Translations under genes and position numbers: made by a program
The notes under the pieces: model-generated
The model's input: only the letters and a program-made list of their open reading frames with translations
Told to the model about the DNA's origin: nothing
Databases searched by the model: none
Part shown: piece after piece, positions 1 to 6,645 of the stretch
Position numbering within the stretch: the stretch's first letter is position 1
Layout: each line of letters starts with the position of its first letter
Source of the DNA: Thioalkalivibrio sp.
GTDB lineage: Bacteria; Pseudomonadota; Gammaproteobacteria; Ectothiorhodospirales; Ectothiorhodospiraceae
DNA length: 23,092 nucleotides
Assembly (NCBI GenBank): GCA_007120155.1
Contig: SKOF01000065.1
Coordinates: forward strand, 1-23,092
Direction of reading: 5' to 3'

Positions 1-6
1 ACGGCC

Positions 7-61
7 CGCCCTATGGGTGTGGCAATCCATAGGGCGCCCCGCGGTGCCGAGGCGGGGCGCC
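7..61. other. Two overlapping GC-rich hairpins
   Basis: Two perfect 10-bp inverted repeats are seen. The first pairs 7-16 with 27-36 and the second pairs 33-42 with 52-61. They share bases 33-36, so in RNA they could not both form fully. A plus-strand frame is also open from the left edge to a TAG at 124-126, so this could instead be the 3' end of an upstream gene; I do not recognise the encoded residues. The window edge prevents deciding between an RNA leader and the tail of a gene. Confidence 0.45.
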
Positions 62-150
62 TACGAGAAGGCCCCTGCATCGCAGCAACCCTCCGGATGA
101 ACAACCTATTGAGAGATTACATCTAGGGCGTTTCGGCCAGTTTGCCGCGC

Positions 151-185
151 ACGGCGCCTGTCGGCAGACGGGCGCCGTTTTTCTT
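151..185 (+). terminator. Rho-independent terminator
   Basis: The 8-bp stem ACGGCGCC (151-158) pairs with GGCGCCGT (171-178), with extra pairing inside the loop. A T-rich tract (178-185, broken by one C) follows directly. This is a canonical intrinsic terminator for plus-strand transcription. It ends whatever transcript enters from the left edge, so the gsp cluster probably has its own promoter between here and gspC, unless the hairpins upstream make it an attenuator. Confidence 0.85.
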
Positions 186-398
186 GGTGTCCGGGCAGCG
201 TTGCATGCCCGGGTGTGGCCGGGCCCGATCAGCTACACTGTTATTGGAGGTTTCGCGGGTAACTTATGGACATGGCGAGTGTTTGACGTCTAAAGTGACC
301 CGGTTCCGGCCTGGATGGTCCGCCGAACCGACCGTGTGCGGCCACCGGCGCCGGGTATGCATGATCCGATATGGACCGGGCCGATCGGCCGGATTCAA
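186..398 (+). other. Leader region upstream of gspC
   Basis: This stretch of about 210 bp lies between the terminator and the chosen gspC start. A promoter for the gsp cluster is expected here on positional grounds. I see loose -10-like hexamers (TACACT at 234-239, TAACTT at 260-265) but no convincing -35 at proper spacing, so no promoter is called. An upstream in-frame ATG at 315 would lengthen gspC by 28 residues that look unlike a GspC N terminus. Confidence 0.3.
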
Positions 399-1295
399 AT
401 GACCGCGGTGATCAAATTGGAACGAGTGAGCCACTGGCTCGGACGGCTGGGCCCCGGGGGTCTTGCCGTCTGGGTGACCGCCGCCCTGCTGATCGCGCTG
501 GCCTTCAGCCTGGCAAGGCTGACCTGGGCGGTGCTCTACGCCGAGGCCGTGGTCGCGGAAGCGCCCGCGCCGGACCCGTTGATACGGGTCGAGGGCCTCA
601 ACGGGGTATCCCCGTCGCCTCCCGCGCTGGATTCGGTGGCGCGCCTGCATCTGTTCGGCCAGGCCTCGCCCGCGGATCGGCCGACCATGGTGGACATCGA
701 CGCACCCGAGACCCGGCTTCGCCTGCAGTTGCGGGGTGTGGTGGCGGTTGTCCCCTCGGGTCAGGGCATCGCGCTGATCGCCAGCGATTCCGGCGAGGAG
801 CGCCACTACCTCCCCGGTGCGGAAATACCCGGGGGCGCCAGGCTCGAGCAGGTGCATCCCGATCGGGTGGTGCTGAGCCGGGCCGGGCGGTACGAACTGC
901 TGCGCCTGCCCAGGGACGCGCCCCTGTCCGGCGAGGCCCCGCAGGGCCCCGCCGCGCAACCCGGGACGGGCGCGGGCGGAGCGTCCCTGCCGGCGGAGAC
1001 ACGCCGCCAGTGGCTGGAGGATCCCACGGCCCTGTTCGATGCGGTCCAGGTCCAGCCGGTCATGGAAGGCGGTTCTATACACGGTTTTGCCATCTCGCCG
1101 CGCAGGGATGCCAGAATGTTTCGCGAGATCGGGCTGCGGCCCGGAGACGTGGTGACATCCGTCAACGGTATCGCGGTGGCGGGCATGTCGGATCCGACCG
1201 CCATCCGGGACCAGCTGGCCGGGGCCAGCGAGATCAGGCTCGACATCGAGCGCAACGGGCGGCCCGATACGGTGGTCATTCCGATCGGCCAGTAA
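399..1295 (+). CDS. gspC: Type II secretion system protein GspC
   Basis: This is the inner-membrane clamp protein of the T2SS, which links the inner-membrane platform to the secretin and helps select cargo. The protein of about 298 residues has a short cytoplasmic N terminus, one membrane helix at roughly residues 20-45, a periplasmic homology region (LRLQLRGVVAV, then IALIASDSGEE) and a C-terminal PDZ domain containing GLRPGDVVTSVNGIAV. This is the normal GspC layout in PDZ-bearing species. I chose the ATG at 399 because it places the helix at the usual distance from the N terminus; in-frame ATGs at 315 and 357 are alternatives and none has a strong ribosome-binding site. It is the first gene of the cluster, 48 bp before gspD. 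Confidence 0.92.
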   Translation: MTAVIKLERVSHWLGRLGPGGLAVWVTAALLIALAFSLARLTWAVLYAEAVVAEAPAPDPLIRVEGLNGVSPSPPALDSVARLHLFGQASPADRPTMVDIDAPETRLRLQLRGVVAVVPSGQGIALIASDSGEERHYLPGAEIPGGARLEQVHPDRVVLSRAGRYELLRLPRDAPLSGEAPQGPAAQPGTGAGGASLPAETRRQWLEDPTALFDAVQVQPVMEGGSIHGFAISPRRDARMFREIGLRPGDVVTSVNGIAVAGMSDPTAIRDQLAGASEIRLDIERNGRPDTVVIPIGQ

Positions 1296-1343
1296 GGGAT
1301 TCGCAATCGAGCGCCGTTCAGTCGGCGCCCGGGGGACAGATCG

Positions 1344-3356
1344 ATGAGTGGTGTGCAGCGAAGAGCAGGATCCGGGGTTGTCCGGCGATGCCGTCTTGCC
1401 GGGTTTGGGCTGCTGCTTATGCTGCTCACCGCACCCGGCTGGCTCAACGCGGACGACATTGTGCTCAACCTCAAGGAGGCGGACCTCCAGGCCCTGATCA
1501 GCATGGTCTCCGAAGAGACCGGCACCAACTTCGTGGTGGATCCCCGGGTTCGCGGCCGTGTCACGGTGATCTCGGGCGCGCCGGTCAGCCGGGACGAGCT
1601 CTATCGCATCTTCCTTTCCGTTCTCCGTATCCACGGTTTCTCCGCGATCCCCGGCGAAGGCGTGGTCAAACTGGTGCCCGATGCCCTGGCCAAGCAGGCG
1701 GAGGTGCCCACGGTCACCGAACCCGGCGTGCGCCGGGGTGACGAATACGTCACCCGCGTGATTGCGGTGGAGCATGTGGATGCGGCCCAGCTGGTGCCGA
1801 TCCTGCGTCCCCTGGTGCCCCAGAGCGGCCACCTGGTGGCTTCGGCCGAATCCAACGTGCTCATCGTCTCCGACTCCGCGGCCAACGTGGATCGCATCGC
1901 CGAACTGGTGTCGCGCATCGACCTGGATGGCCGTGAGGAGATGGAGCTGATCCCGCTGCGGCATGCCTCCGCCGCCGAGGTGGTGAGGGTGCTGACCGGC
2001 CTGCAGGGCGGAGAAGAGCGTGCCCGGACCCGGGTGCACATGGTGGCCGACGAGCGGACCAACAGCATCCTGCTGGGCGGCGACCCCAAGCGCCGCGTGG
2101 CCCTGCGCGCGACGATCTCCCATCTGGACACCCGGATCGACGGCGGCAATACCCAGGTGATCTATCTGCGCTACGCCTCCGCGGAGGAAATGGCCGATGT
2201 GCTGCGGGGCCTGCTGGAGGGTATGGATCTGCCGGAAGCCGGCGAAGGCCGCGCGGGCGCCCGGGGGGTGAGTATCCACTCCCACGAGAGCACCAACGCC
2301 CTGGTGCTCAACGGTCCTCCGGATGTCGTGCGCGATCTTCGCGCGGTGATCCAGCAGCTGGACGTGCGCCGGGCCCAGGTGCTGGTGGAGGCCGTGATCG
2401 CCGAGGTGTCCTCGGAGAAGGCCGCTGAACTGGGCGTGCAGTGGGGCATCGGTGATCCGAGAAGCGGTGTGGGCGTGGTGAATTTCGGTCGCACGGGCTC
2501 CGGCATCGTGGAGCTGGCCGGCGGCATCGATGCGTTCCTGCGCGGCGCTGTGGCCACGCCGCCTAGCCTGGGTGACGGCGCATTCATCGGCGGTGTCGGA
2601 CGTTCCGGCTCCACCACCATCGCCGCGCTGGTGCGGGCCCTTTCGGGCGACAGCTCCAGCAATATCCTGTCGACCCCGAGCCTGATGACCATGGACAACG
2701 AGGAGGCGGAGATCGTGGTGGGCCAGAATGTCCCCTTCATCGCGGGGCGTTCCATCGAGCAGTCCGGACAGGCCTTCGATACCATCCAGCGCGAGGACGT
2801 GGGCGTGATGCTGCGCATCAAGCCCCAGATCAATGAAGGCAATGCCATCCGGCTGGAGATCGAACAGGAGGTCTCACAGATCGCGCCGGGCGCCAGCACG
2901 GCGGCGGACCTGATCACCAACAAGCGCAGTCTGCGCACCATCGTCATGGTGGAGGACGGCCAGATGGTGGTGCTCGGGGGCCTCATCGACGACCAGCTCG
3001 TGCAGACCCGGGACAAGGTACCCGGCCTGGGTGACATCCCGGGCCTTGGCCGCCTGTTCCGCTATGACACCGCGCGCATGGAGAAGCGCAACCTGATGGT
3101 GTTCCTGCACCCGGTGATCGTGCGTGACGCCGCCGTGCAGGATCAGTTGACCTCCTCAAAGTACTCTTTCATCCGGGCCCAGCAGGTGGCCGCCCGGGGT
3201 CGGGACGTACTGATGATGCCGGATGACACGTCACCGGTGCTGCCGCCCTGGGAGACGCTGCTGGACCTGCCGCCGCCGTTCGAAGCCGCCGGGGCGGTGT
3301 ACACCCTGGAGGAACCGGGCAGCCTCAATGTGAGGCCGCCCCCGGCGAGGCCATGA
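1344..3356 (+). CDS. gspD: Type II secretion system secretin GspD
   Basis: This is the outer-membrane secretin, a multimeric gated channel through which folded proteins leave the cell. The 670-residue protein has a signal peptide ending near LNA|DD, an N0 domain (LNLKEADLQALISMVSEE), N1-N3 repeats (EHVDAAQLVPILRPL, LRHASAAEVVRVLTGL, LRYASAEEMADVLRGL), and the secretin core with VPFIAGR, EDVGVMLRIKPQINEGN, VVLGGLIDD and VPGLGDIPGLGRLF. Length and domain order are typical of GspD. The C-terminal tail after the core is short and proline-rich; no pilotin gene is seen in the window. The start has a plausible GGGGGA ribosome-binding site. The stop overlaps the gspE start as ATGA. Confidence 0.97.
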   Translation: MSGVQRRAGSGVVRRCRLAGFGLLLMLLTAPGWLNADDIVLNLKEADLQALISMVSEETGTNFVVDPRVRGRVTVISGAPVSRDELYRIFLSVLRIHGFSAIPGEGVVKLVPDALAKQAEVPTVTEPGVRRGDEYVTRVIAVEHVDAAQLVPILRPLVPQSGHLVASAESNVLIVSDSAANVDRIAELVSRIDLDGREEMELIPLRHASAAEVVRVLTGLQGGEERARTRVHMVADERTNSILLGGDPKRRVALRATISHLDTRIDGGNTQVIYLRYASAEEMADVLRGLLEGMDLPEAGEGRAGARGVSIHSHESTNALVLNGPPDVVRDLRAVIQQLDVRRAQVLVEAVIAEVSSEKAAELGVQWGIGDPRSGVGVVNFGRTGSGIVELAGGIDAFLRGAVATPPSLGDGAFIGGVGRSGSTTIAALVRALSGDSSSNILSTPSLMTMDNEEAEIVVGQNVPFIAGRSIEQSGQAFDTIQREDVGVMLRIKPQINEGNAIRLEIEQEVSQIAPGASTAADLITNKRSLRTIVMVEDGQMVVLGGLIDDQLVQTRDKVPGLGDIPGLGRLFRYDTARMEKRNLMVFLHPVIVRDAAVQDQLTSSKYSFIRAQQVAARGRDVLMMPDDTSPVLPPWETLLDLPPPFEAAGAVYTLEEPGSLNVRPPPARP

Positions 3357-4912
3357 GCACGCGCCCCTCAGTCGATGATGCGGGTCTTGCAGGGGAGGGG
3401 TCGGCGGCTCCCCTGGCGCCCGAGGCCGATGAGCGGCAGTTCCGCGGTCTGAGTTTCGGTTTTGCCCGGCGCCACGGCGTGGTGGTCCTGGAGGACGCCG
3501 GGGACGCCGGCGGACAGGCGCACGTGGCCTGCCGCCCCGGCGTGAGCAGTGCCACGCTGGCGGAGCTGCGGCGGCACCTGGGCTGCCCCCTGAGCATCGA
3601 GCGCGTCTCCCAGGAACGTTTCGACGCCCTGCTTCGTGCCCGCTACGAACACAGCTCCAGCGACGCCATGCAGCTCATGGGCGACATGGGGGACGAGGAC
3701 CTCAACAGCGTCGCCCGGAGTCTGGCCGAACCCGAGGACCTGCTGGAGACGGAGGACGACGCGCCAATCATCCGGCTCATCAATGCCCTGCTCACCGAGG
3801 CGGTCAAGGAGAATGCCTCGGACATCCACGTGGAGCCCTTCGAGAACCGGCTGGTCGTGCGCTTCCGGGTGGACGGCGTGCTGCGCCAGATCCTGGAGCC
3901 GCCGCGGGTGCTGGCGCCGCTGATCACTTCGCGCATCAAGGTGATGGCGCGCCTGGACATCGCGGAGAAGCGCCTGCCCCAGGACGGGCGCATCTCGCTG
4001 AAGGTGGCCGGGCGCGCCGTGGACGTGCGCGTTTCCACCCTGCCGTCCGGCCATGGCGAACGGGTGGTTCTGCGCCTGCTGGACAAGCAGGCCGGCCGCC
4101 TGGATCTCGCGCAGTTGGGCATGGACGACCGCACCCACGAGGTCATGCGCCGCGCCATCCGCAGACCCCACGGTATCCTGCTGGTCACCGGCCCCACCGG
4201 CTCGGGCAAGACCACCACCCTGTACGCCGCGCTTTCGCAGCTCAACGATCGCAGCCGCAACATCCTTACCGTGGAGGATCCCATCGAGTACGATCTGGAC
4301 GGCATCGGCCAGACCCAGATCAACAGCAAGGTGGACATGACCTTCGCCCGGGGTCTGCGGGCCATTCTGCGCCAGGATCCGGACGTGGTGATGGTGGGCG
4401 AGATCCGTGACCTGGAAACGGTGCAGATCGCCGTGCAGGCGAGTCTTACCGGACACCTGGTGCTGTCCACCCTGCACACCAACACGGCCGTCGGTGCCAT
4501 CACCCGCCTGCGGGACATGGGGGTGGAGCCCTTCCTGCTCTCCTCGACGCTGGTGGCCATCCTGGCCCAGCGCCTGGTGCGCCTGCTGTGCGACCGCTGC
4601 AAGGCGCCGTACACGGCCAACGAGAAGGACTGTCAGGTCCTGGATCTGCCGGCGGAGCCGGCGCCCACCCTCTACCGCGCGGTCGGCTGCGAGCACTGCA
4701 ATCAGCTGGGTTACCGGGGGCGCACGGGCATCTACGAGCTGGTGGAGGTGGACGATGAATTGCGCGGCCTCATCCATGACGGCGCCGGCGAGCAGGCGCT
4801 GGAACGCCACGCCCGGCTGCACGGTCCAAGTATTCGTGCCGACGGCCGCCGCCGCATCCTCGCCGGCCACACCACGGTCGAAGAGGTGCTGCGGGTTACG
4901 AAGGAAGACTAG
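3353..4912 (+). CDS. gspE: Type II secretion ATPase GspE
   Basis: This is the cytoplasmic hexameric ATPase that powers pseudopilus assembly. The 519-residue protein carries the N-terminal domain that docks on GspL, then the core with Walker A GPTGSGKT (residues 280-287), an Asp-box region (TVEDPIEYDLDGIGQTQ), Walker B-like RQDPDVVMVGEIRD and a His box (TGHLVLSTLHTN). A zinc-binding module with two CX2C pairs sits at C413/C416 and C446/C449, as in classic GspE proteins. Its ATG overlaps the gspD stop by 4 bp, so translation is probably coupled. It is followed by a repeat-rich gap of about 145 bp before gspF. Confidence 0.97.
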   Translation: MSTRPSVDDAGLAGEGSAAPLAPEADERQFRGLSFGFARRHGVVVLEDAGDAGGQAHVACRPGVSSATLAELRRHLGCPLSIERVSQERFDALLRARYEHSSSDAMQLMGDMGDEDLNSVARSLAEPEDLLETEDDAPIIRLINALLTEAVKENASDIHVEPFENRLVVRFRVDGVLRQILEPPRVLAPLITSRIKVMARLDIAEKRLPQDGRISLKVAGRAVDVRVSTLPSGHGERVVLRLLDKQAGRLDLAQLGMDDRTHEVMRRAIRRPHGILLVTGPTGSGKTTTLYAALSQLNDRSRNILTVEDPIEYDLDGIGQTQINSKVDMTFARGLRAILRQDPDVVMVGEIRDLETVQIAVQASLTGHLVLSTLHTNTAVGAITRLRDMGVEPFLLSSTLVAILAQRLVRLLCDRCKAPYTANEKDCQVLDLPAEPAPTLYRAVGCEHCNQLGYRGRTGIYELVEVDDELRGLIHDGAGEQALERHARLHGPSIRADGRRRILAGHTTVEEVLRVTKED

Positions 4913-4922
4913 TGGCGTTGAT

Positions 4923-5051
4923 CAGTGGCAAGTGGCAAGTGGCAAGTCTCAAGTGGCAAGGGACACCACCCTCACCCCGGCCCTCTCCCTGAGGGAGAGG
5001 GAGAAAGTCCTGTGATTTTCCTTGCCACGTGCAACTTGCCACTTGAGACTG
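4923..5051. repeat. GTGGCAA heptamer inverted repeat between gspE and gspF
   Basis: The left arm starts with CA followed by three GTGGCAA units (4925-4945), a variant GTCTCAA (4946-4952) and another GTGGCAA (4953-4959). The right arm (about 5020-5051) carries the same units inverted, with variants GTTGCAC and GTCTCAA. A perfect 16-bp inverted match pairs 4945-4960 with 5035-5050. Nested inside is a second palindrome, CCCTCTCCCT (4981-4990) against AGGGAGAGGG (4992-5001). The same heptamer recurs inside gspI and gspJ. The right arm ends only 7 bp before the gspF ATG, so a folded RNA could limit gspF translation or stabilise the upstream mRNA. Confidence 0.9.
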
Positions 5052-5057
5052 CTTTCA

Positions 5058-6272
5058 ATGCCTGCCTTTGAATACAGTGCACTGAACCCCGGGGGCCGCG
5101 AGGTCCGCGGCGTCCTGGAGGGCGACACCCCGCGCCAGGTGCGGCAGCAGTTGCGCGATGGCGGGCTGACGCCGCTGGAGGTGGAGGAGGTGCGCAGCCG
5201 CGAGGGGCGGCGGGTGCGCCTGCCGGGCTTCTCCCGTGGTATCAGCGCCATGGATCTGGCCCTGCTCACCCGCCAGCTGGCCACGCTGGTGCGCTCGGGT
5301 CTGCCCCTGGAGGAGGCGCTCGGCACGGTGGCGCGCCAGAGCGAGAAACCGCGCATCCGCAACATGCTCATGGCCGTGCGCACCCGGGTGATGGAGGGCC
5401 ACTCGCTCGCCCGGGGGCTGGCCGACTTCCCCCATGTATTCCCGGACATCTACCGCACCACCGTGGACGCGGGTGAACAGTCCGGCCACCTGGAGGTGGT
5501 GCTGGAACGCCTGGCAGATTACACGGAGAACCGCCAGCAGATGCGCCAGAAGATCCAGCTGGCCATGTTCTATCCGGCCCTGCTCACGGGCATGGCCCTG
5601 CTGGTGACCGTGGCGCTGCTCACTTACGTGGTGCCGGAGGTGGTGCAGGTGTTCCAGGGCATCGGCCAGGAGCTGCCATGGCTGACCCGCACGCTGATTG
5701 CGCTGAGCGACGGCCTGCGGGAGTACGGGCTGCTGATCCTTGTTGCCATGGTGGCGGTCGTGGTGCTCGCCGGTTGGCTCCTCAGGAAACCCGGACCGCG
5801 CAGCGCCTGGCACCGATTGCAGCTTCGCCTGCCGCTGTCCGGACGGATGACCCGGGGGATGAACACCGCCCGGTTTGCGCGCACGCTCTCCATCCTGTCG
5901 GCCAGCGGCGTCGCGGTGCTGGAGGCGCTTCGCATCGCGGCCCAGGTGGTGGCCAACCTGCCCATGCGCGAGGCCATCCAGACCGTCACCCAGCGGGTGC
6001 GCGAGGGTTCCGGGATCGGTGATGCCCTGGAGCGTTCCGGCTATTTTCCGCCGATCACCGTGCATCTGATCAAGAGCGGCGAAGCGAGCGGCAGTCTCGA
6101 CGACATGCTCGAGCGCGCCGCCGTGAACCAGGAGCGGGAACTGGAGACGCGCATCGGCATGCTCATGGGTGTCCTCGAACCGCTCCTGATCCTGGTGATG
6201 GGCCTGATCGTGCTGGTGATCGTGCTGGCCATCCTGTTGCCCATCTTTGAACTCAACCAATTGGTGAACTGA
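5058..6272 (+). CDS. gspF: Type II secretion platform protein GspF
   Basis: This is the polytopic inner-membrane protein at the centre of the T2SS assembly platform, thought to couple GspE to pseudopilin movement. The 404-residue protein starts MPAFEYSALNPGGREVRG, the usual GspF N terminus. It has two T2SSF cytoplasmic domains, marked by LLTRQLATLVRSGLPLEEAL and GEQSGHLEVVLERLADY in the first and RFARTLSILSASGVAVLEAL and KSGEASGSLDDMLERAA in the second, with three membrane segments (about 167-190, 220-245 and 375-398). The ATG at 5058 is chosen over a TTG at 5022, which would translate part of the repeat arm. No strong ribosome-binding site is visible. Confidence 0.96.
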   Translation: MPAFEYSALNPGGREVRGVLEGDTPRQVRQQLRDGGLTPLEVEEVRSREGRRVRLPGFSRGISAMDLALLTRQLATLVRSGLPLEEALGTVARQSEKPRIRNMLMAVRTRVMEGHSLARGLADFPHVFPDIYRTTVDAGEQSGHLEVVLERLADYTENRQQMRQKIQLAMFYPALLTGMALLVTVALLTYVVPEVVQVFQGIGQELPWLTRTLIALSDGLREYGLLILVAMVAVVVLAGWLLRKPGPRSAWHRLQLRLPLSGRMTRGMNTARFARTLSILSASGVAVLEALRIAAQVVANLPMREAIQTVTQRVREGSGIGDALERSGYFPPITVHLIKSGEASGSLDDMLERAAVNQERELETRIGMLMGVLEPLLILVMGLIVLVIVLAILLPIFELNQLVN

Positions 6273-6273
6273 A

Positions 6274-6627
6274 ATGATTGCGCGAAACCGCATGCTGCCG
6301 GCGTGTCTGCTGACGCTCGTGGCGGCCCTGAGCGCGCCGGCCTGTCAGACCCTGGACGAACCGGTCTCCGAGGCGTCCCACGTGGCGAGGCTCGTGGTCT
6401 TTCCCGCCCCCGGTTCCGCGCTCGACCCGGCCTCCGAGGCGGGTCTCGGGCGCCTGTCCGTGGCGGCCGGTGTGCCGCTGGAGTACATGGATCGGGCGGG
6501 CGGCGGTTACCGGGTGGTGACCGTGGAGCCCGTCACCGAGGACCAGGTCCGAGAGATCATCCGGCGCCTGCTGGATCACCCGGCCGTGACCCACGCGGCG
6601 GAGGACCGGCGCGTGACGCATCAGTGA
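6274..6627 (+). CDS. Small exported protein resembling a subtilisin (I9-like) propeptide
   Basis: A 117-residue protein with an N-terminal hydrophobic export signal (about residues 7-23, ending SAPAC; the cysteine at 24 could be lipidated, but the lipobox is poor). The mature part resembles the propeptide of the S8 protease encoded next. Both start with a R-hydrophobic-V strand (ARLVV against DRIIV), have a central helix and GGxxxV strand, a second helix ending LLDHPAVTHA against LMTLPGVEYA, and finish with the same DRRV. Known I9-type propeptides act as folding chaperones and tight inhibitors of their protease. I infer the same here, either for the neighbour or as an immunity-like protector inside the periplasm. 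It starts 1 bp after gspF and ends 18 bp before the protease gene, so all three are probably co-transcribed. Confidence 0.7.
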   Translation: MIARNRMLPACLLTLVAALSAPACQTLDEPVSEASHVARLVVFPAPGSALDPASEAGLGRLSVAAGVPLEYMDRAGGGYRVVTVEPVTEDQVREIIRRLLDHPAVTHAAEDRRVTHQ

Positions 6628-6645
6628 GGGGCAGGTGACCGTGTC

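Noticed and set aside
142..402. Plus-strand frame of 86 codons ahead of gspC
   Set aside because: It begins within the region of the terminator and reads through it, with Arg/Pro/Gly-rich residues typical of non-coding high-GC DNA.
264..2285. Long minus-strand open frame of 673 codons opposite gspC and gspD
   Set aside because: It has low-complexity His/Gly/Arg/Gln-rich sequence with no family motif and lies antisense to two certain genes. High GC makes such frames common; similar ones opposite gspE, gspF, gspL and the receptor gene were dropped for the same reason.
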